A stretch of 64,000 nt of DNA, from NCBI GenBank assembly GCA_013399895.1, contig VXBA01001643.1:398152-462151 (forward strand), given 5' to 3'. The notes under the pieces are model-generated. The model was not told where the DNA came from and did not search any database. It was given only the letters and a program-made list of their open reading frames with translations. Positions 1 through 10,791 of this stretch are shown here, in pieces (position 1 is the first letter of the stretch; each line of letters opens with the position of its first letter). The translations under genes and the position numbers were made by a program. The DNA comes from Serilophus lunatus. Its lineage: Eukaryota; Chordata; Aves; Passeriformes; Eurylaimidae.

Positions 1-2915
1 AAAAAAAAAAAAAGGAACAGGCTGCTTTAAACAAAAAAAAATATTCAAACCTCAGACACTTTTTTTGGTTTTGACTTTTTTGCTTTCTTTTTTTTTTTTC
101 TTTTTAAACCTTTGTTTTGCACCTTATTCTAAAAGCTTAAGACTCGGATCTAAAATGAGCTGGGCCTCCTCTCTTTCCTCCTGCTCTTCCATGGGGAAAT
201 AAATTCCCTGTTTTCTTGTCAGGAGAAACTCAGCAGCCTGGAGCTGGACCTCGGTGCTGATCCAGCTCCTCAGCTCCGAGCATGACCCTGTGCCATGGAC
301 ACAGTGTGGAGCTGCTGGTCGATTCCAGAGGCTGAGGCTGCTGGAGTGGGTGTTTGGACATGGATGAGCAAGCAGCAGAGAAATCCCCAAGAAGAGGTTT
401 TTGAGGAGGAAGGAAGAGGAGAAAACAGCTTTGACAGCACAGCACTTGGGAAGGGCAGGGAGGGGTTGCAGCATTTTGTACAAAATGCTTCTCTTCAGCA
501 GGGCAAGGGTGTCCTAAAAGTGTATTTCTATCTCCTGGAGAGAGGGATTCTTTGAGGAGGATGAGGCTGCAAAGGGAGGTCCATCCCCTGCCTCCTCTCT
601 CTGGCAAACCCTGAGTGATCAGTGGGTGTGACACGCCACCCAGCTCTGAGCTGATTTTGTCACCTTCAGCAAAGCTCTGACTCTGGTGGTGTTTTGGCTC
701 CTTCACTCAGAAGGCTTTAAATTCTCTGTGCCTCTAAGATCAAGGAGACAGCAAACCTGTGCTTGGCACCTGCTCCTTGGGGACAAGGAGGTGGTGGGGA
801 TGATAATCCCAGTCAACTCTTGCAGTATTGGATCACTGTATGCCATTAAAAAACAGCTTGTTCTAGGTCTAATGTCTTCTGCAAATGGATATCTGTGAAG
901 GCCTCTGGCCCCTTCCAGCCCTGCCTGAAAGAAATGCCTGCAATGAAGTGGTTTCTGATGGTATCTACAGTGGGTGGGTTCAAAACTGTGGAAATTTGAT
1001 GTTGTAAACATGGATTTGGCTACTGGAGAGGGCAGATGATGAAGTGCAAGTGCTAAGGCTGTTACTGGGGTGGGAGGACATAAAAGGAGGGGAAAGGTGA
1101 ACTTTTAAAGGTGATTGGATTGCAGTTTCTGGGTCAACCGTGGTGAAGACAACGGAGTGCTGCTAATTGTGGTGTTCTTGTAAAAGGAGAAGAAAAAAAC
1201 TAAACCAAAGAGTATTCAGTGAAGCAGCGGGTGCATGAGAACACAACGGGGAAGGGAGGCTGAGCAGGAGAAAGGGGACCTGTTCTCAGGTCAGCATTCC
1301 CCAGGTGCACAGTGCTCCCACTAAATGATACTTGAGATACTCGAGAGAGGGATGAGAGATGGGGGATAAGAAATACAGGATTCGTCTCGTTTTTTTAAAA
1401 AACACAAGAAATTCAGAGAGAGAAAAAAAATTCCCTTCCCCCTTAACATTTCTGGTGCAGAGGTTTTGGTTTTTTGTTTTTTTTTTTCTGTTTGTTTGTT
1501 TTGTTTTTCAAGTCAGTTTTTCAGAAATATTTTTTAAATGTACATTTTATAAAGTTTATCAAGTATTTTCATATTTAAAGCCAAATGTAAATAGAAGTCT
1601 GTAAAGGAGGACAAGGAAAAGACAACGAAAAGGCCACAAAAAGTATCGATTCAGCTCAGCAGTCTCGGCTCACTAGTACTAGATGCTACAGGTTAGCATG
1701 ATTTTTAGCAAATAACTTGCAAGCCTTATAGGATTCCTAATGCTATGAACTTCTCTTTATTTATTTTTAAGCATGGACTTTTGAGAACATGTTCTAGTTA
1801 CTGGCATTTTTCAAAGTTACCAGCTCCCGAGTGTCGAGGGTGTGTTTTGAGGTAATCCATTGCTCCCTGCCCTGTTCTTTTTTCTCCCAACCCTTTGTCT
1901 TTGCCAACTGAATCTCACATTGCAGGATTGCACTCGGCCTCTGGCTCCGGGAAGCTGCTAGAAAGAGACCTGCAATGTAGAGTCCATGGTACCCTTCCCC
2001 CTTCTCCATCAGTTCTGTGATTCTCAGCCCGGTGTAGGACAGTGTAACACTTCTACAGCAGCTAATGGGGTTAGTCATCTAAAAAAAGGATATTATTTTT
2101 AAGGACTGGACAGTGACTGACAGCATTTCTTTAGTTCCCGTTGATCCTGGGCCAAGCTGATGCTGAATTTGGGGCCCTTTGAGCTCTACCCACAGACTCC
2201 ACCAGGCCGTGGTTCAGCCTCTTTATCCAGGACCAAGGGGCTCGACTGGCTCGCACAGAAGGTTTATACTGTATTTGTTTAGGGTCTGGGGGGGAATATG
2301 TTATTTCTGCCCTTCCCTGAAAATACTTGAATGAGACACATTGTCTAAACCATAACACGTACAGTGACAAAAGCGTTCCGGGGGCAGGGGGGGATGGTTC
2401 TCTTCCTTCCTCCATCTCTTCCGTGCGAGTTGGCCTTGGTTAAGCAGCAAGGGTAGAAATCCTGCCTTGTTACCTGTGTTTAATGACTCTCCCAGCCATG
2501 ATGCACCTCTGTGTTGTTAGTTCAGCACTCGCTCGTCTCGGAAAAGACAAAGGGTTCACATATTTAATTTGTTCTCTTAGGTCTTCTTTTTCATAATGGA
2601 TTACAAGGTAACACTGAGAAGTACTGTAATGTCTTTAAATTATGGCTGCTCACCACCATTGTGAAGTAGAAGGTGCTGCATAGTTGCCACTCCACAGCCA
2701 ACGAGAAGCTGATTTTGTAAGGACTTTTGGCCTGCAGCTGTTGTAAGGTGAACAATCTTGGCATCTGACAGTTGTCCATGACTATTTTCCTGTTTGCAGC
2801 CTTTTTGTATCAAAGTCTTCCTAATGTACTGCACAAATTGTGGATTGTACAGATTTTTATATATTATGTCTTATTTTATTATTTCTAAATAAATAAAAAA
2901 AAAATTGAGAATGAG
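1..2915 (+). other. Probable 3' UTR (distal part) of an unidentified + strand gene
   Basis: No frame here is longer than about 160 codons or resembles a known protein. The stretch has the texture of a long vertebrate 3' UTR: T-rich and A-rich tracts (61-110, 1380-1520), an AU-rich ATTTATTTTTAAG element near 1757, and an AT-rich end running into two overlapping AATAAA signals at 2888-2897 with GU-rich sequence after them. No stop codon or final coding exon is visible, so the coding part would lie left of base 1. I could not name the gene. The alternative is ordinary intergenic DNA with a chance polyadenylation signal. The strand follows only from the direction of that signal. Confidence 0.42.
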
Positions 2916-2940
2916 CTGGTGTGTGCAGCACTTTGTGTAA
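2888..2940 (+). terminator. Polyadenylation signal with GU-rich downstream element
   Basis: Two overlapping AATAAA hexamers lie at 2888-2893 and 2892-2897. They are followed by an A-rich stretch and then GT-rich sequence (GCTGGTGTGTGC and CTTTGTGTAA, about 2914-2940). Signal, cleavage zone and GU-rich element occur in the standard order and spacing of a vertebrate poly(A) site, with cleavage expected near 2905-2915. A genomic A-run after the hexamer could also cause internal priming in RNA data. Confidence 0.6.
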
Positions 2941-4807
2941 ATGAGTGGGGACATGGGTCTGGAGGGGGTTATAGAGCTGTGTTTATGGTTGTCTGAGCAC
3001 AGTCACTGTCTGAAGCACTTTAAGAAGAGCCAGATCATTCTCTCCCCTAACAAAAGGCAGGAGGAAAGGTGATCCCAGCGTTATTTCCCAGATGAAAACA
3101 CAAACACGGTGTGAGGCAGCTTGTACCAAAGGAAGACTTGCCCCAGACTCACCAGGGGACTTTCTTAAGGTCATACCTGGGACTGCAGAGTCCAGGTCGT
3201 TGGCTACAAGTTGCATGACATGGGGAAAAAAGCTCCAAGTCTCTGTAAACTACAAAACAGGGGAAGGGGGGGATGAAAGCCCAGAGCATCAGCAAGCGCA
3301 CTGAAAGATTGGGAAAGGGATTAAAAAATTAAGCAGGAAACTCATCTTGAAATCCCCGTGTTTCATGTCTGCCTGGAACATCTCCTTATTGAAACGATGT
3401 TCCTCAGCTCAGCTCAATTCCAAACCCGCTCTGTAATCTCCATGCAAACCTCATTTCCCTGGAGTCCTGAGCCCGGTGTCACCAACACAGGGTTTTGTGT
3501 GGCAGGGACAGGCCTTGGGCAACCAAAAAGAGCCTCAGTGCCCTTATTTATTTGGGCTGGAAAGCTCCTTCCCCGTTTGTGTGTGGCCTCCAGGGCAGAT
3601 ATTGAGGCTGCACCACTGTGACTCAGCTCCAAAGTGCTGATCCAACAGGAATCAAATTTGCTGCCCTGGCTGGGGGTGGCCATGGAGCATTTCACTGCAG
3701 CTTTGACCCCTCTGCTGATTCTCCAGCCTCTTTATCAGCCTGTAATGCCATTAAATAATGCTTTGGATGGAACCCTGCCCCTGGCTAGCAGGACTCCATT
3801 TATAAATTCAAATTTACTTTTCAAATCTAATGGTCTCTTGGAAAGCTTATAATAATAATTACAGGGCTGGATTTAGAGATACAGATTAGCTGTCACAGCC
3901 TGGATCTGCTTATTCTCCCTGCTGAAAACCATCTTCTGTGAGAGCTGCTCACCTCTCTGCCCCTGCCTCTGATGTTTCTGCAGGCACAGTGGTCAGGGAC
4001 CACTCTCTGCCTGTTTTCCCATTGCCTAAATCATTAGCACCCTCTCCTGTCTATGCCTCTCCCTCCTCTTGGCGGCCACTGGTCCGGCCGAGGGGAGTCA
4101 GCAGAAATTCAGCAGCAGAGCTCAGAGGCACATTTTGGGAGCTCACAAGGCAATAGCTAAACTCCTCTCCTTCCCAAACAAGCTGGATGCATCCCGGATG
4201 CACTGCAGGCTCCAAGAATGTGCTGCCTGAATCCAGGCAGAGGGAGTGAAATGCCACAGAAGATGTGGAGCAGCCACAGGACACAGGCACAGACCTGCTG
4301 CTGAGTGCTCCTGCACAGGGAGCTGCTGCAAGCAACTGGTCTCTCTTTTCCTATTTTTTTTCTCATCCAACAGGGCAGAAGATGGAAAGAATGATGAATT
4401 ATAGAAAGGTCAAGAATATAAAAATGGAATATGAGTCTTGAAAATACATATATTTACAGTCTGGAATCCAGCACCAATGGTTTCAGCTTGTTTGAGTGTG
4501 CAAATCCAGTATGTCACACACAAGCCAATACACTTTATAGTTTTGGGTGGATAGGACAGAAGGGGCTACAAACACACCTGTTCCAGCAATTTATGCATTT
4601 TATATTATTCTTTAAAAATAGAAGTGCTGCTCTTGCCTTTTCCTTCCTTACTGACTTGGATTTCAACCCACAGGTACTGGCAACAGATTTTATTTTAAAA
4701 AATCTGCACTGAGACTCATATAAATGACATTTTCATAAAATTATGAAATCCTTATTGAATCCTTCTGGTTGGGAAGCTGGGCAAAAGGGAGTCCTGAGCT
4801 GTGGCAT
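2941..4807. other. Intergenic or intronic, no gene seen
   Basis: Only open frames under 100 codons occur, with no recognisable product on either strand. I see no RNA gene and no clear repeat here. Confidence 0.6.
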
Positions 4808-4880
4808 TGATCACAGGATGGGTGGGAAGTGACCTCTGGAGATCACCTTGTCCATCCCCCCTCCTCATTCCACCTCCCAG
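4808..4880 (-). mobile_element. CR1 LINE 3'-end relic
   Basis: The reverse strand of a CR1 3' end is recognisable from GACCTCTGGAGATCA followed by a CCATCCCCCCTCC block. These match the 'GGGACCTCTGGAGATCATC..GTCCAACCCCCC' segment typical of avian CR1. Only about 70 bases remain and they are diverged, so the subfamily and exact ends are uncertain. Confidence 0.5.
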
Positions 4881-6324
4881 CTGTAACAGATTTCAGGATA
4901 ACTCAAGAAACAAGGTCAAAAACAAAAGTCTTAGGTCTTGGATGCCCAAACTTGGCTTCATTCTGCTTATTCCTTGTAACCAGCAGTGGGAGGAGGATCT
5001 CCCAGGTAAATCCTGCTCTCTTCCTGCTGCAAGAGGCACATTGGCTCCATGGGGAACAGGTAGGAATCCGTAGGCTCTTGCTTTCCAGGAGCGATATTTT
5101 ACTTAATTTTTTGTAAATGCAAAATATTCTGCTGTGCACAAAGTCTATTTGATATGCAAACAGCTCATTAATTATGCTGCATTACATGGAATGCCAGGTG
5201 CCTCCTGGCTGTGCCTGTGTTCCCTCCAGGAGCAGCAGGGACAGCCTGCAAACACCAACACTCAGCTCTAAACACAGAGCAAACCAAACCAGAGCATTCC
5301 GAGGTCTCCACCTCAAAAAATCTCTTGATTCTCAGGCTTTGAGAAAGACCTGGCTGCTGGTTGCCCAAGATGAAGAAACTCCAAGAAACATTTCCATTTA
5401 ACTCATTACTGGAGTTTAATTGATGTATAGTGGGCTGTCCACAGGAAAGGAGGGACTTCTAGAGTTTACTGGCACAGGATCCTCATGAGCAGGGCTACAG
5501 CTCACCCTGAGGCAGAGACATTACTTAGAGAAATAATGCTGCTTTAGCTCTAGTTTTGAAGGCTTTTAATATTCTCAAATGGTGCAGTGACTGTTGCCTT
5601 GGGAAGGATGAATGTCCCCTCTACAAAAGGAGTTCCATCCTTACCCCTGGATTTCTGTGAGATCTTTGCATTCACACACAGGATTGCAAGACAGAAAAGC
5701 CATTTTTTTCCTTTCTCCCATGTTGGTACTTGCACTGACTTCACTTCTGCTGGAAAGGCAGAAGCAGATCAAAAGTTGCTGTTTTGCTCTGTTTACACCT
5801 AAGGCAAAGGAGCTTTGACTGACTGCAGGTGACTCAGGATACCTCTGGGATGGAAACAGGGAATTCCATCCTTCCTTCTGCAGGAGAGTTTGGCAAGAGA
5901 TGTCTGTCCTCTGATCAAAAGCCCAGCAGCTAATTGAAGAAGAAGAAAAAAAGCTTTAAAGGAAAAATAAAGGCAATAAAGGTGTGGAGCACCTTAAAAT
6001 GCACATTCTGCATTTCAAAAATGGTCACCTGAAGGACACTTGTCTGCAGGATATTCGAGAGGATTGCAATGGCCCTTCTGGAGAAGAGAAGCACTTAATT
6101 CAGTAGAGGAATGCAGAATGTCACTGCTTTTTGCCTTGTAAAGGCTGTGCTGATGGAGAATGGAGTGTCCTTGTCCTCCCTTCTCCCCTCTGGATCTGGC
6201 TGTCCTCAGCCCTGATCCCTTGTGGGAAATGGGCTCAGTGAGGGGCAGTGGGGCACAGAGGTCGTGGATGTCCCCCATGACTCTCCTTCACACCCTGGGC
6301 ACATCCTGTTGGCAAGGAAGCCAC
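4881..6324. other. No gene seen
   Basis: Frames are short and unrecognised. Nothing beyond unique AT-leaning sequence is visible. Confidence 0.6.
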
Positions 6325-6400
6325 GGGATTAAAAGCAATTAGGGATGCCCTGATTTACCCTAATTAGAGCCATTACTGGAGCTCTATTAGAGCCTTTATC
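6325..6400. promoter_or_regulatory. Cluster of homeodomain-type TAAT/ATTA sites (enhancer-like)
   Basis: About 75 bases hold at least five TAAT/ATTA cores: GGGATTAAAAG, GCAATTAGGG, CCCTAATTAGAG, CCATTACTGG and CTATTAGAGCC. The short block ATTAGAGCC occurs twice, at about 6363 and 6387. Dense homeodomain cores are common in conserved developmental enhancers, but they also arise by chance in AT-rich DNA. No conservation data were available. Confidence 0.2.
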
Positions 6401-7534
6401 CCAAGTTCTCCAAAGCTTTGTCTCGAGCTTATTTCTGCCCTTCTCATTCTTCCCCTCTTCCTCCCTCTCTCCTCCCAGTGATGCTCTTCCCCAGTCTTTG
6501 ATCTCAAGGACCCTTGTGGATTTGGTATTTACCTTTACAGTTGCAACATTTTAATGGAGCTGGAGCGTGTGGGTATTTTCAATATTTATAGCTCATTAAC
6601 TGCTGTGATGAAATCCTGCTGCAGCTCCTGTGCTCAGTGTTTAATGAGTTGGGGCTGCCAGGATTGCTGTGCCTGTCCCTTGGCATGGGATCTGACAGCT
6701 TTTCTATTGAATTAACTCAAGGTATGCATTGACTAAACATCTTTAGAACCTCTGGACAAACAGACTATGTAAGATTCAAAAATTAATGCAAATCAGAATC
6801 AAATATGTCAGCCCAGCTCCCCCAGGAATCCCTGGACCTCAGCATGTTGTGACAGTTCTTGTTTAAGTAAATCTGGATCCTTCAGTGCGAATAATGAGAG
6901 GATTTTCATCCCAAGTGGTATTACCAGGGAGCCTAATATGCCATTCTCTGGCTTAAAACTGTGGTCTCATCAGATATAAATTAAACCACTGGGAGGGAGC
7001 AAGAAAAAGAAATGTGAGCAGCATTTTCATGGATTGTCCTTCCCTTCCATTGGCTGCAGGAACCTCATCGTGGCAACTCTTCAGAGACAACACCATTGTT
7101 ACAGAAAATGATTAAACAGTTCCAGCCGGTTGTTTTCACACTTGAGGTTTTGTTACACATGTAAATTCTTTGCATGTATCTGAGCTATAATTAATTGTGT
7201 CTTGCTTGAAAGCCCTGTGACATGCACTTCAAATCTTGCAGGTTTCCTTCCACGGGTATTTTCATGTCGCTGGAAAGATGGATTTGGATGGTGGTTATTG
7301 CTGATGGATGTTCAAGAGGAACATTCCTAACATGTTTACAAGTGACTTTACCTACTGTAAAGGCACATGGAGTTTTCCTGGCACCCATGTCATCATGTGA
7401 ATCCCAGGAGCACCTGAGACCAGAGCAGTTGGGATCTGCCTTGTGTGCTGACCTCCCTCCTGCTCTGCCCCCAGCATGGGAAGGACACAGACAGACCTGT
7501 TGGATTGATGATTAGAGGGAGGAAAGAACGAAAT
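6401..7534. other. No gene seen
   Basis: Unique sequence with short unrecognised frames. No repeat or RNA gene could be supported. Confidence 0.6.
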
Positions 7535-7875
7535 AATTGGGATTGCTCAACCTGGAGAAGAGAAGGTTCCTGGGTGAATTTATTGTGGCCTTTCAGGACT
7601 TAAAGGGGCTCCAAGAGAGCTGGACGGGGGTTTTGGACAAGGGGGAATGGCTCCCCACTGCCAGAGGGCAGGGTTAGGTGGGGTGTTAGGAAGAAATTCT
7701 TCCTGTGAGGGTGGGGAGGCCCTGGCACAGGTTGCCCAGAGAAGCTGTGGCTGCCCCATTCCTGGAAGTGTCCAAGGCCAGGTTGGAGCCACCTGGGACA
7801 GTGGAAGGTGTCCCTGCCCATGGCAGGGGGTGGAACTGAGTGATCTTTAAGGTCCATCCCACACTATTCTGTGAC
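7535..7875 (+). mobile_element. 5'-truncated CR1 LINE copy
   Basis: This is the 3' end of a CR1 non-LTR retrotransposon in + orientation. It contains the decayed C-terminus of ORF2, the endonuclease/reverse-transcriptase protein that drives retrotransposition. Remnants read in broken frames include LEKRR near the start and VGRPWHRLPREAVAAP around 7710-7760, followed by LEPPGTVEGVPAHGRGWN. In-frame stops and frame changes show it is dead. The 3' boundary is the CR1 hallmark 'GATCTTTAAGGTCCATCC' and an ATTCTGTGA tail. The 5' end is truncated, as is usual for CR1. Confidence 0.93.
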
Positions 7876-7976
7876 TATTTCCAGCAGTGCTGTTGGAGAC
7901 CGTTGTCTGAGTGTTACTCAGAAGGGCAGCACAACACTATGTGACCTGCTCTGAAAAATCTGAGCATCACCACTCA

Positions 7977-8036
7977 CATCCCTGCCCACCCCAACCCATC
8001 CCTGCCCACTCCAACCCATCCCTGCCCACCTCAACA
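7977..8036. repeat. Three-copy 20-bp tandem repeat
   Basis: The unit CATCCCTGCCCACCCCAACC occurs three times in direct tandem at 7977, 7997 and 8017, with one or a few substitutions per copy. A degenerate fourth copy may follow. The pyrimidine-rich array inflates short open frames on both strands. Confidence 0.88.
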
Positions 8037-10140
8037 CTTCTGCCTACCAAAACACGCTCAGCCCATTCCAACATGGTAGATTTTATTTCAGATAGGAGAT
8101 GACCACATTCCTTCCTTGAAGTTTGTCTCCTCCACATACCAAAAAATGTCAACAAATAGGCAAAATATATGCCCCGGGGAGCAGAGAAAGCTGCTTTTCT
8201 TTTTCTTGGCTGGCTTAATTCATGCTGGAATTGTGTGACTTTTCATCTCTGCAGTTGGAGGAACAGCCTAACTCACCGAGTAAAAGTAGTATGATAAATT
8301 GTGGAAAAATAACTCGCTGGCTTTCCTAAGAAACTCTCCTCTGCAGCTCCTCCTCTCGCTGAACTCCTTCCAGCACCCCAGAATTCATTGCATCAGTGCA
8401 TGTTATGGCACCTTTGGGATGTGTTAGTCATAAGAATGAAGCTACTGGTGCTTTGCAGGCATATTTTAACTTTGGCTCTCACATGAGAGCTCTGACACGA
8501 AAGCTCTGACACATCCATGCTGTCTGCACGTCTGGGGAGCCTTTGCCTGTGGATGCCTCCTGAGATTGCAGACCACTCAAAAAAGGAAACATCTCATTTA
8601 TGTTTGCTAAGGTATGTGTGAGGTCCTTGTGCTCTTCTTTGGTGGTGGTGAGGTTGGGGATGGGGTTAAGGTGGGCTGAAGGCAGGAGTGGTGGCTCAAG
8701 TGGGAACGTTGGGATTTTGCTGTAATATCCAGATCCAGCTCTTCCCTTTCTGGAGCAGAAGGAGTGAGGACTGTGTTTGCTCAGGTGGACACACTTGTGA
8801 GCTCCTCTGTATTATTTTCTGCACTGGGAAAATTCCCATTCATCTTCTCTGGAGGCTGGGGATCCTCCAGGCTGCACTGGCCTGGCCCCTTGGCTCTGCC
8901 CACTGCAGGATGCTCCGTGTGATCCTCCCTTTCCCTGGGACCCACAGCCACAGGGATTGAGCCAACACATTCTCCAGGAGTTTGCTCTGGCATCAGGGGG
9001 CTCCCACTCAGTGCCTCTGCCCAACTGCTCCCACCAGGCACCAAATTGCCTCTGTAATTTTGCCCTGTGTGCAGCAGAGCTGACATGGACTTGGTCTGAT
9101 CCTGAGCTTGACTCCTTTGAACTCATTGGGATCTCAGGATTCATCTGTAATTGTGTGTAATTAACTTCTCCTCGCAGGGCTTTGAGATGGGAGCTGATAA
9201 GTGAGAGCTTCCATGACTTTATGGACATTTGCTCCTGGAGGCAGGAGCCCTGTCAGGCTCTTTTGATCTCAAATGGTGCAATCTGGAGCAATTTCAGCAA
9301 TTTCAGCTTATGTTCAGAAAAGGGAGATCAAAACCAGCTTTCCATCTGTTTTTGCATGTAAATGTAGAAGAGTTCCTGGTTTATTCATTCAGGTTTAGTT
9401 CTAGTCCTGGCTTAGAAAATTTCCCTTGGGCATTTTAGGCCCAGTCTAAGGTAACCAGCAATGACTGGTCAACTATTAACTAATATTATTATCAAATATT
9501 TTCTATCTGGCTTATTATCATTGACCACCAACAAATACACAAAGTCAGGAAGACTTTAAACAACAAGGTGTTTTAAATTATGATATTCAGGTATTATGTG
9601 TATATTCAGTCCTTTCTTGCTCAAAGTAATTTCCTCATGTTTTCCACATAACCATGATTATTTTATGGAAAAAAGAGACAACCATGGTCTGAAGGAAAAA
9701 GCCTGTCCACATTAAATGTTGTCACATTGAAGAGGCTGTGGCACAGAGGAAGAGCCTTTTAAATTTTTCTCTCCCTCAAAATGAATGGCCAGTCAGATCT
9801 GGCAGACAAAAATACATTACACCAGCAAAGTATGGTGGTTAGGAACGGTTTTGTTAAATGAAATGTTGTTTTTGTTTTTCCCCTTAGGGAACAATAAGCA
9901 AATTTCTCTTCCTGAACATATCTCTTTCTGAAACAAGCTCTGTGACTGGTCACAACCTGTAATAAAAATGCCATATGCAAGAGAATATATTTAATATTGG
10001 GAAGGCAAAATAGAACGATATGATCTGTTTGGGGTTTGAAGGTAAATGTTTAGACATTTTTTTCCTTTAAAATAATCTGTGATAGATGCTGGTTCTCTTA
10101 CTGGGAAATGAAATCACGGAGGATTTATGCCACTAATGAC
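8037..10140. other. No gene seen
   Basis: The longest frame is 138 codons on the minus strand (8812-9228). It has no domain, no signal peptide and no neighbouring splice evidence, so I do not call it a gene. Confidence 0.55.
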
Positions 10141-10204
10141 AGGCTGTGATGTCAAAGACATTTGGCCTGTAGCCATAACCTTTTGTGTGGCTCTGGTTGA
10201 TCCT

Positions 10205-10236
10205 TATAAATAAACAGGCCCCGCTCGGCCGCTGCC
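10205..10236 (+). promoter_or_regulatory. TATA-box core promoter candidate
   Basis: TATAAATA at 10205-10212 is a consensus TATA box. About 25-30 bp downstream the sequence becomes abruptly GC-rich (CCCCGCTCGGCCGC), placing a transcription start near 10235 on the + strand. Upstream at 10147-10154 is TGATGTCA, a CRE/AP-1-like site. The pairing of TATA, upstream activator-like site and CpG-rich start region is what a real core promoter looks like. No coding exon is recognised next to it, so the product could be a non-coding RNA or an uncharacterised first exon. Confidence 0.4.
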
Positions 10237-10500
10237 CGGAGAGGAGTCCCCAGCACTCGGGAAAACCGAGCCCTTCAAAACCTCGAGTCACAAACTGCTT
10301 CCTCCCCTCAGCACCTCTGCTTCGTGCAGCAGGGCTTGGTTAATGTTTAAAGAAGCCCCGGATTAGGGAACCAACACCGAAACCAATCTCACCGGGGTTG
10401 GTTTGTGATTAATCCGAGGCGCGGGCGCGTCGTCGATAACGTCCTTCGCCACGGCCTTTGTTCCTCTTGTCCCATTCGCGGGATAAAAAGCAGAAGCGGC
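10221..10500 (+). promoter_or_regulatory. Isolated CpG-dense block (small CpG island)
   Basis: By hand count about two dozen CpG dinucleotides fall within 280 bases, against nearly none in the flanking kilobases. The densest part is GCGCGGGCGCGTCGTCG at about 10420-10436. It also contains CCAAT within ACCAATCTC (about 10382), a GGTTAATGTTTAA element resembling an HNF1 site (about 10338) and a second TATA-like GATAAAAAG (about 10482). CpG retention implies an unmethylated germline promoter or recently acquired sequence. This is the only such block in the window. Confidence 0.5.
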
Positions 10501-10667
10501 TTGGCTTTGATAGTCCTGCCAGGGTCCCCCAGGCTCAGGAGGGGGTGGGATGATGGGCAGGGGCATGTGGGCAGCACCCAGGTGGGAGAGGTGCAAACTC
10601 AGGGCAGCCCCAGCCTGAAAAGCCACTGCAAATCCAACTGCAGAGGCCCAGGGAAAGCCTGACACAG

Positions 10668-10791
10668 GTACCTGTCCCCTTGAGGGACTCACAGGCATAA
10701 TTCCAATCATATTTTGGCAGGTAATGCCCAGGATTTGCTTGCAGCCCTTTGGCACTCTGCTCTTACTGGTGTCATTTTTCTTTCTGCACAG
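10668..10791 (+). other. Candidate short intron downstream of the promoter block
   Basis: A possible donor CAG|GTACCT at 10667/10668 is followed 124 bases later by a strong acceptor. This has a CTTAC branchpoint match (A at 10765), then TCATTTTTCTTTCTGCACAG ending at 10791. The acceptor is convincing by sequence and the donor is only moderate. If real, exon 1 would run from about 10235 to 10667. No long ATG frame crosses the junction, so a non-coding RNA is more likely than a protein. Confidence 0.2.

Noticed and set aside
1..12. A-run at the very start read as a poly(A) tail of a retrocopy
   Set aside because: The run is cut by the window edge and no retrocopy body is visible.
2340..2400. 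G-runs suggesting a G-quadruplex in the 3' UTR
   Set aside because: Only two long G-runs lie close together, not four separated runs.
10405..10662. 85-codon plus-strand frame in the CpG block
   Set aside because: It begins at a GTG rather than an ATG, and GC-rich DNA has few stops. No protein match.
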